Of a stretch of 64,000 bases of DNA, positions 60,498 to 64,000 are shown one piece after another. A program made the translations under genes and the position numbers. The notes beneath the pieces were generated by a model. That model saw only the letters and a program-made list of their open reading frames with translations. It ran no database searches and was not told the origin of the DNA. Location of the stretch: assembly GCF_019400745.1 (NCBI RefSeq), contig NZ_WJIB01000021.1:35040-99039 (forward strand), given 5' to 3'. This DNA is from Cohnella sp. CFH 77786. Lineage in GTDB: Bacteria; Bacillota; Bacilli; Paenibacillales; Paenibacillaceae. How positions within the stretch are numbered: the first letter of the stretch is position 1; each line of letters begins with the position of its first letter.

Positions 60498-61589
60498 TCA
60501 TTTCCTTTTCGTGACTTTGTACAATAGCAATAAAATGCGCACCAAAACCGCGTCGTTAAAGGAGCGGACGTCCAAGCCCGAATCTTGCTTGATCTTGTCC
60601 AGGCGGTACAGAAGCGTGTTGCGGTGGATGAACAGTTTTTTGGCGGTTTCGCTCACGTTGCAGTCCATGGCGAAGAAGGCGTCGAGCGTCGAGACGGTTT
60701 CCGGGTCGTTGAACAGGTCCGGTCTCCCCATCATTTCCTCGACGAAACGGCTCCTTGCCGCCTCGGGAATCCCGCTCAGCAAACGCTCCAGGTGGATGAG
60801 CCAAGGCAGATGCACCTGCATGCCCACATGGAACTTCCGCCCGAGCTGGATGGTTTCCCTGAGAATCGCGACGGCATGCACCACGCTTTCCGTCGGATCG
60901 ATCGGCTCGCCGGCCGCCACGTGGCACTCTCCTCCCCACTCTCCGGTCACCATTTGGTGCAGGCCGGAAGCCAGGGAGGACAGAATGCCTTTCCCTTCGT
61001 CGCTGTCAACCATTTCGTCGTCGCCGGTCTCCGTTTCCGCGAGCATCCGGTCGGGAGCCAGAATGAGCCATTCATGCTCGCGCAGCGGGACGAGAAGCGT
61101 ATCCTCGGTGAGGAAAGACCGCAGCGCCTTCTCCAGGTCCGCGTACGACGGCTCCTTGTCCTCCGCTTGCTCGCACAGCAGGAGGAACGGAATCATCCCG
61201 TCGAACAAGCGGGACCTCAGCTCCATCCGGTCCGGCACTTCGGCCCGCCATTCGCCGCCGGCCGCGCATTGTCCGATCCACTCGCCGAGCTTGCGGGCCT
61301 GGCGCTCCAAGTCCGTCGTCCCTGCGGGGGGACGTCCGTTCTTCTGCTGCAGCAACAGGCGCAACAGCTCTCTCTCTAAAGCCGTGAGCTCTGCCGTAAT
61401 GTCGTACACCTGCAGGTCGGATCCGGAAACCCGCGCGACGAATCGCTTGGCTTCCGGAAGCTCGAGCATATCCCCGGCTTCGGGGTACCGTCCGCCGCCG
61501 TCTTGCTCCCATTCGGCGACCGGGATCGTTCTGGCAGCCGCTTTGGCGCCCAGCAACCTCTCCAGCTGCTCCCCTGTCGTGTTTTGCAT
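60498..61589 (-). CDS. PucR/CdaR-family transcriptional regulator
   Basis: A 363-residue regulator. The C-terminal helix-turn-helix (HTH_30) DCNVSETAKKLFIHRNTLLY followed by RLDKIKQDSGLDVRSFNDAV is diagnostic. The N-terminal part lacks a PucR domain of the classic type; the middle has a GGDEF-like or CdaR-like fold (LREHEWLILAPDRML). It ends 88 bases before msmX on the same strand and could regulate that sugar-ABC ATPase; carbon-source control is typical of CdaR. Ligand unknown. Confidence 0.85.
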   Translation of the reverse strand: MQNTTGEQLERLLGAKAAARTIPVAEWEQDGGGRYPEAGDMLELPEAKRFVARVSGSDLQVYDITAELTALERELLRLLLQQKNGRPPAGTTDLERQARKLGEWIGQCAAGGEWRAEVPDRMELRSRLFDGMIPFLLLCEQAEDKEPSYADLEKALRSFLTEDTLLVPLREHEWLILAPDRMLAETETGDDEMVDSDEGKGILSSLASGLHQMVTGEWGGECHVAAGEPIDPTESVVHAVAILRETIQLGRKFHVGMQVHLPWLIHLERLLSGIPEAARSRFVEEMMGRPDLFNDPETVSTLDAFFAMDCNVSETAKKLFIHRNTLLYRLDKIKQDSGLDVRSFNDAVLVRILLLLYKVTKRK

Positions 61590-61671
61590 CGCGTTTCCCC
61601 TTTGCCGGCCGTTGGTTTCTGCGTGTATTGTATCATATTTCGCGCAGGCGGGGGGAATGCCCGGACAACCC

Positions 61672-62619
61672 TCAACGGAGCATCAAGAGCACGACGATGG
61701 AAAGCAGCGAAAACACGGCGGCGATGAGATAGAGAAAGGACACGGTCTGCACCTGCGTCAATCCCCACTTCATGAGACTGTGGTGGGTATGGAGGTTGTC
61801 GGCGCGATGCAGCCCTTTGCCTTCGAAAAGGCGTCGGCTGAAAACGATCACCGTATCGAGGATCGGAACCCCGAGGGCAAGCAGCGGAACGGACAAAGAG
61901 AGGAACGTCGCTCCTTTGAGGGTGCCGTCGACCGCCGTCACCGCCAGCGTGTAGCCTAGGAACGTGGCGCCGGCATCCCCCATGAAAATACGTGCCGGGT
62001 GGAAATTGTAAGCGAGAAAAGCCAGGCAGGAGCCCGCGAGCGCGACCGCCACAACGGCGGTTACCGGCTGCGCCTCGATCAGGGAGGCGACGAAGATCGT
62101 CAGGGAAGAGATGACGCAGACGCCTGACGCGAGTCCGTCGATTCCGTCAATGAAATTGAGCATGTTGATGAGCGCGAATACCCAGACGGCAGTGACGATC
62201 GCGGAGAGGACAGGCGGAAACAAAATCATCGCTGCGGGGGACGGGGAGGAAACGCCTTGGATCGCAATGCCGTGCCATACGGGGATGAAGGATACGGCTA
62301 TGTACAGCAGCAACCGGGGCCACACCGGAAATTCTCGGCCCCGCGACTTGAAGGAATCGTCCAGGAGACCGATCGCGACGAGCAGGATTCCTCCGGTCAG
62401 GATGGCTCGGAACAAGGGATGATTCCCCAGGAAGAGGAACGAGCTCAGGATCACGCCGGCGAAGATGGCCACCCCTCCGGAGAGGGGAACCGGCTCCGCA
62501 TGGATTTTGCGGCCGGTTGGGCGGTCGACGAAGCCCGCCCGGAGCGCAACCGAGCGTACGACCGGAACGAGAGCCATGACCGCGGCGAAAGTGGCGGCCA
62601 GCGCATACAGATAGATCAT
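61672..62619 (-). CDS. Undecaprenyl-phosphate N-acetylglucosaminyl-1-phosphate transferase (TagO/WecA type)
   Basis: A 315-residue polytopic membrane enzyme that starts wall polymer synthesis by moving a sugar-1-phosphate from UDP-GlcNAc to undecaprenyl phosphate. The RKIHAEPVPLSGGVAIFAG block, the DD pair in IGLLDDSFKS, the NMLNFIDGIDGLASG motif, RIFMGDAGATFLGY and the HTHHS motif near the end are all present. The ATG at 62619 has GGAGG upstream; the longer frame to 62844 would run through repeats. Whether it feeds teichoic or teichuronic acid synthesis cannot be seen here. Confidence 0.9.
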   Translation of the reverse strand: MIYLYALAATFAAVMALVPVVRSVALRAGFVDRPTGRKIHAEPVPLSGGVAIFAGVILSSFLFLGNHPLFRAILTGGILLVAIGLLDDSFKSRGREFPVWPRLLLYIAVSFIPVWHGIAIQGVSSPSPAAMILFPPVLSAIVTAVWVFALINMLNFIDGIDGLASGVCVISSLTIFVASLIEAQPVTAVVAVALAGSCLAFLAYNFHPARIFMGDAGATFLGYTLAVTAVDGTLKGATFLSLSVPLLALGVPILDTVIVFSRRLFEGKGLHRADNLHTHHSLMKWGLTQVQTVSFLYLIAAVFSLLSIVVLLMLR

Positions 62620-62699
62620 GGGCGTATGCCTCCGGAGGATACTTTCGTTTAGAAGTTCCCCAACTCGGCGCCATTTATCATGCCTTCGTACACGAAATT

Positions 62700-63115
62700 C
62701 CGCAGCCAAGCCGAAATAGCGCATTACATCCACTAAATCGCACGTATCCCCATCAACACGCTGAATTAGCGCACCACGTTCACTAAATCGCAGATATCCC
62801 CCATCAACCCGCCGAAATAGCGCATTACATCCACTAAATCGCACGTATCCCCATCAACACGCTGAATTAGCGCACCACGTTCACTAAATCGCAGATACCC
62901 CATCAACCCGCCTAAATAGCGCATTACATCCACTAAATCGCACGTATCCCCATCAACACGCTGAATTAGCGCACCACGTTCACTAAATCGCAGATATCCC
63001 CATCAACCCGCCGAAATAGCGCTTTACATCCACTAAATCGCACGTATCCCCATCAACACGCTGAATTAGCGCACCACGTTCACTAAATCGCAGATACCCC
63101 ATCAACCCGTTGAAT
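62700..63115. repeat. Tandem array D, unit about 50 bp in alternating pairs
   Basis: AAATCG recurs at 62735, 62785, 62836, 62886, 62935, 62985, 63035 and 63085, spaced 49-51 bases. Units alternate between a form with CACGTATCCCCATCAACACG and one with CAGATATCCCCATCAACCCG, so the full period is about 100. It fills the space between the TagO-like gene and the tRNA cluster. No gene is seen between 62620 and 63198. Confidence 0.93.
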
Positions 63116-63198
63116 TAGTTCTTTAAAATACGGAGCTCGAAAATCCCTAGAAACGCAAAAAAACAGACGCCTGTGCGTCCGTTCCGTCATTTGAAAAC

Positions 63199-63274
63199 TG
63201 GTGAGCCATGTAGGACTCGAACCTACGACACCCTGATTAAAAGTCAGGTGCTCTACCAACTGAGCTAATGGCTC
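63199..63274 (-). tRNA. tRNA-Lys (anticodon TTT)
   Basis: Cloverleaf with acceptor GAGCCAT/ATGGCTC, anticodon loop CTTTTAA (TTT), T-loop TTCGAGT and encoded CCA. Last tRNA of the cluster behind 23S rRNA. Confidence 0.95.
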
Positions 63275-63302
63275 TTGCTGTAAACATTATTAAAGTAAAA
63301 AC

Positions 63303-63387
63303 TGGTGGAGGCTGATGGATTTGAACCACCGAACCCAGGGGGAGCAGATTTACAGTCTGCCGCGTTTGGCCACTTCGCTAAGCCTCC
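63303..63387 (-). tRNA. tRNA-Tyr (anticodon GTA)
   Basis: An 85-base class II tRNA with a long variable arm (TCCCCCTGGG region), acceptor GGAGGCT/AGCCTCC, anticodon loop with GTA and encoded CCA. Confidence 0.95.
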
Positions 63388-63415
63388 ACGGTGTATGCCG
63401 TCACCGGCCAAAAGA

Positions 63416-63491
<76 letters not shown>

Positions 63492-63523
63492 AAGTTTAAT
63501 CGTTTTTGGTTGGATAAAGAAAG

Positions 63524-63602
63524 TGGCGGAGCCGACGGGATTCGAACCCGCGGTCTCCTGCGTGACAGGCAGGCATGTTAGGCCTCTACACCACGGCTCC
63601 GC
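63524..63602 (-). tRNA. tRNA-Asp (anticodon GTC)
   Basis: Cloverleaf with acceptor GCGGAGCC/GGCTCCGC, anticodon stem CCTGC/GCAGG with loop CTGTCAC (GTC) and encoded CCA. Confidence 0.93.
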
Positions 63603-63621
63603 GTTGTAAAGAAATCATGAA

Positions 63622-63697
63622 TGGTGGAGGCTGAGGGGATCGAACCCCCGACCCTCTGCTTGTAAGGCAGATGCTCTCCCAGCTGAGCTAAGCCTCC
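63622..63697 (-). tRNA. tRNA-Val (anticodon TAC)
   Basis: Cloverleaf with acceptor GGAGGCT/AGCCTCC, anticodon loop CTTACAA (TAC), T-loop TTCGATC and encoded CCA. Confidence 0.95.
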
Positions 63698-63714
63698 ATG
63701 GGAATATGCGTTTA

Positions 63715-63791
63715 TGGTAGCGGCGGAGGGGATCGAACCCCCGACCTTTCGGGTATGAACCGAACGCTCTAGCCAGCTGAGCTACGCCGCC
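63715..63791 (-). tRNA. tRNA-Met (anticodon CAT, elongator)
   Basis: Cloverleaf with acceptor GGCGGCG/CGCCGC(T), anticodon stem TTCGG/CCGAA with loop TTCATAC (CAT) and encoded CCA. The first acceptor pair and stem do not look like an initiator tRNA (no GGG/CCC anticodon stem). Confidence 0.9.
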
Positions 63792-63883
63792 ACAAACCAA
63801 GGCTTTACACCTTGAAAACCGGATGCGAAACGAAACGTCGTGCTGATTGATGAAACACCGTGCAACCTGTGGGCTGCTGCGTA

Positions 63884-64000
63884 GGATAAGCCCTCGACCG
63901 ATTAGTACCCGTCAGCTGCACGCGTTGCCGCGCTTCCACCCCGGGCCTATCAACCTGGTGTTCTTCCAGGGGTCTTACATACTGGGAAATCTCATCTTGA
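63884..64000 (-). rRNA. 23S ribosomal RNA, 3' end (partial)
   Basis: The minus strand ends with GTACTAATCGGTCGAGGGCTTATCC, the usual 3' end of Bacillota 23S rRNA, preceded by the helix reading CCTGGAAGAACACCAGGTTG. The gene continues beyond the window. No 5S gene lies between it and tRNA-Met (about 92 bases). Confidence 0.93.

Noticed and set aside
63792..63883. Possible 5S rRNA remnant
   Set aside because: Too short (about 92 bases) and without the conserved 5S stems.

Overview
The window comes from the chromosome of a GC-rich, endospore-forming Bacillota, most likely a member of Paenibacillaceae (Paenibacillus or Cohnella type). The evidence is a Gram-positive glycolytic operon headed by cggR, hprK with HPr/Crh, whiA, a sporulation-checkpoint sda gene, the promiscuous sugar-ABC ATPase msmX, sigma-A promoters and AGGAGG ribosome sites. 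The backbone order matches a block I know from Bacillus subtilis: eno-gpmI-tpiA-pgk-gap-cggR, tRNA-Arg, clpP, crh/HPr-whiA-yvcK-rapZ, trxB-yvcD, his genes-hisZ, yvoF-ppaX-lgt-hprK. Nearly all backbone genes lie on the minus strand, running away from an rRNA operon whose 23S 3' end enters at the right edge.

Layout. 1-4.9 kb: a possible rhodanese remnant, a MarR regulator divergent from a quinone reductase, a sulfurtransferase and two membrane proteins, one with a Lon-type dyad. 4.9-8.6 kb: a minus-strand run of small stress or accessory genes (TipA-type MerR, AHSA1, YdeI, DUF1801, YCII, DoxX), several broken by frameshifts or deletion. 9-13.3 kb: a chemoreceptor, then an MFS exporter divergent from a LysR regulator. 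13.4-20.9 kb: the CggR-controlled lower-glycolysis operon with a recognisable operator and promoter. 20.9-26.1 kb: tRNA-Arg, CtsR-controlled clpP, sda, an HxlR regulator divergent from an NmrA-like reductase, a SIMPL protein and an HPr. 26.2-30 kb: whiA, yvcK, rapZ, glcK. 30.2-38.7 kb: an accessory locus of a 2,099-residue wall-anchored adhesin, a class B sortase and a divergent SARP-like response regulator. 38.8-41.5 kb: trxB and a TPR protein. 41.7-44.3 kb: AHSA1, an ArsR remnant and an AT-rich island with a broken secreted protease and a lipoprotein. 44.4-53.8 kb: a second-type PRPP synthetase, hisJ and the his operon (hisZGDBHAF-IE), split by a repeat array. 54-62.6 kb: an FAD oxidoreductase, yvoF, ppaX, lgt, hprK, msmX, a PucR-type regulator and a TagO/WecA-type transferase. 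63.2-64 kb: six tRNAs and the 23S rRNA end.

The genes link carbon flow (CggR, HPr/HprK, YvcK, RapZ, GlcK, MsmX) with cell-wall and surface functions (Lgt, TagO-like, sortase, adhesin) and histidine synthesis fed by a PRPP synthetase next to it. The most unusual features are five intergenic tandem arrays of unrelated sequence that all have a unit of about 49-52 bp, one of them inside the his operon. Others are a decayed TipA-type regulator whose MerR-type promoter survives and recurs elsewhere, a glycine/asparagine insertion in HisZ, the adhesin-sortase-regulator locus, and an rRNA operon with no 5S gene after 23S.
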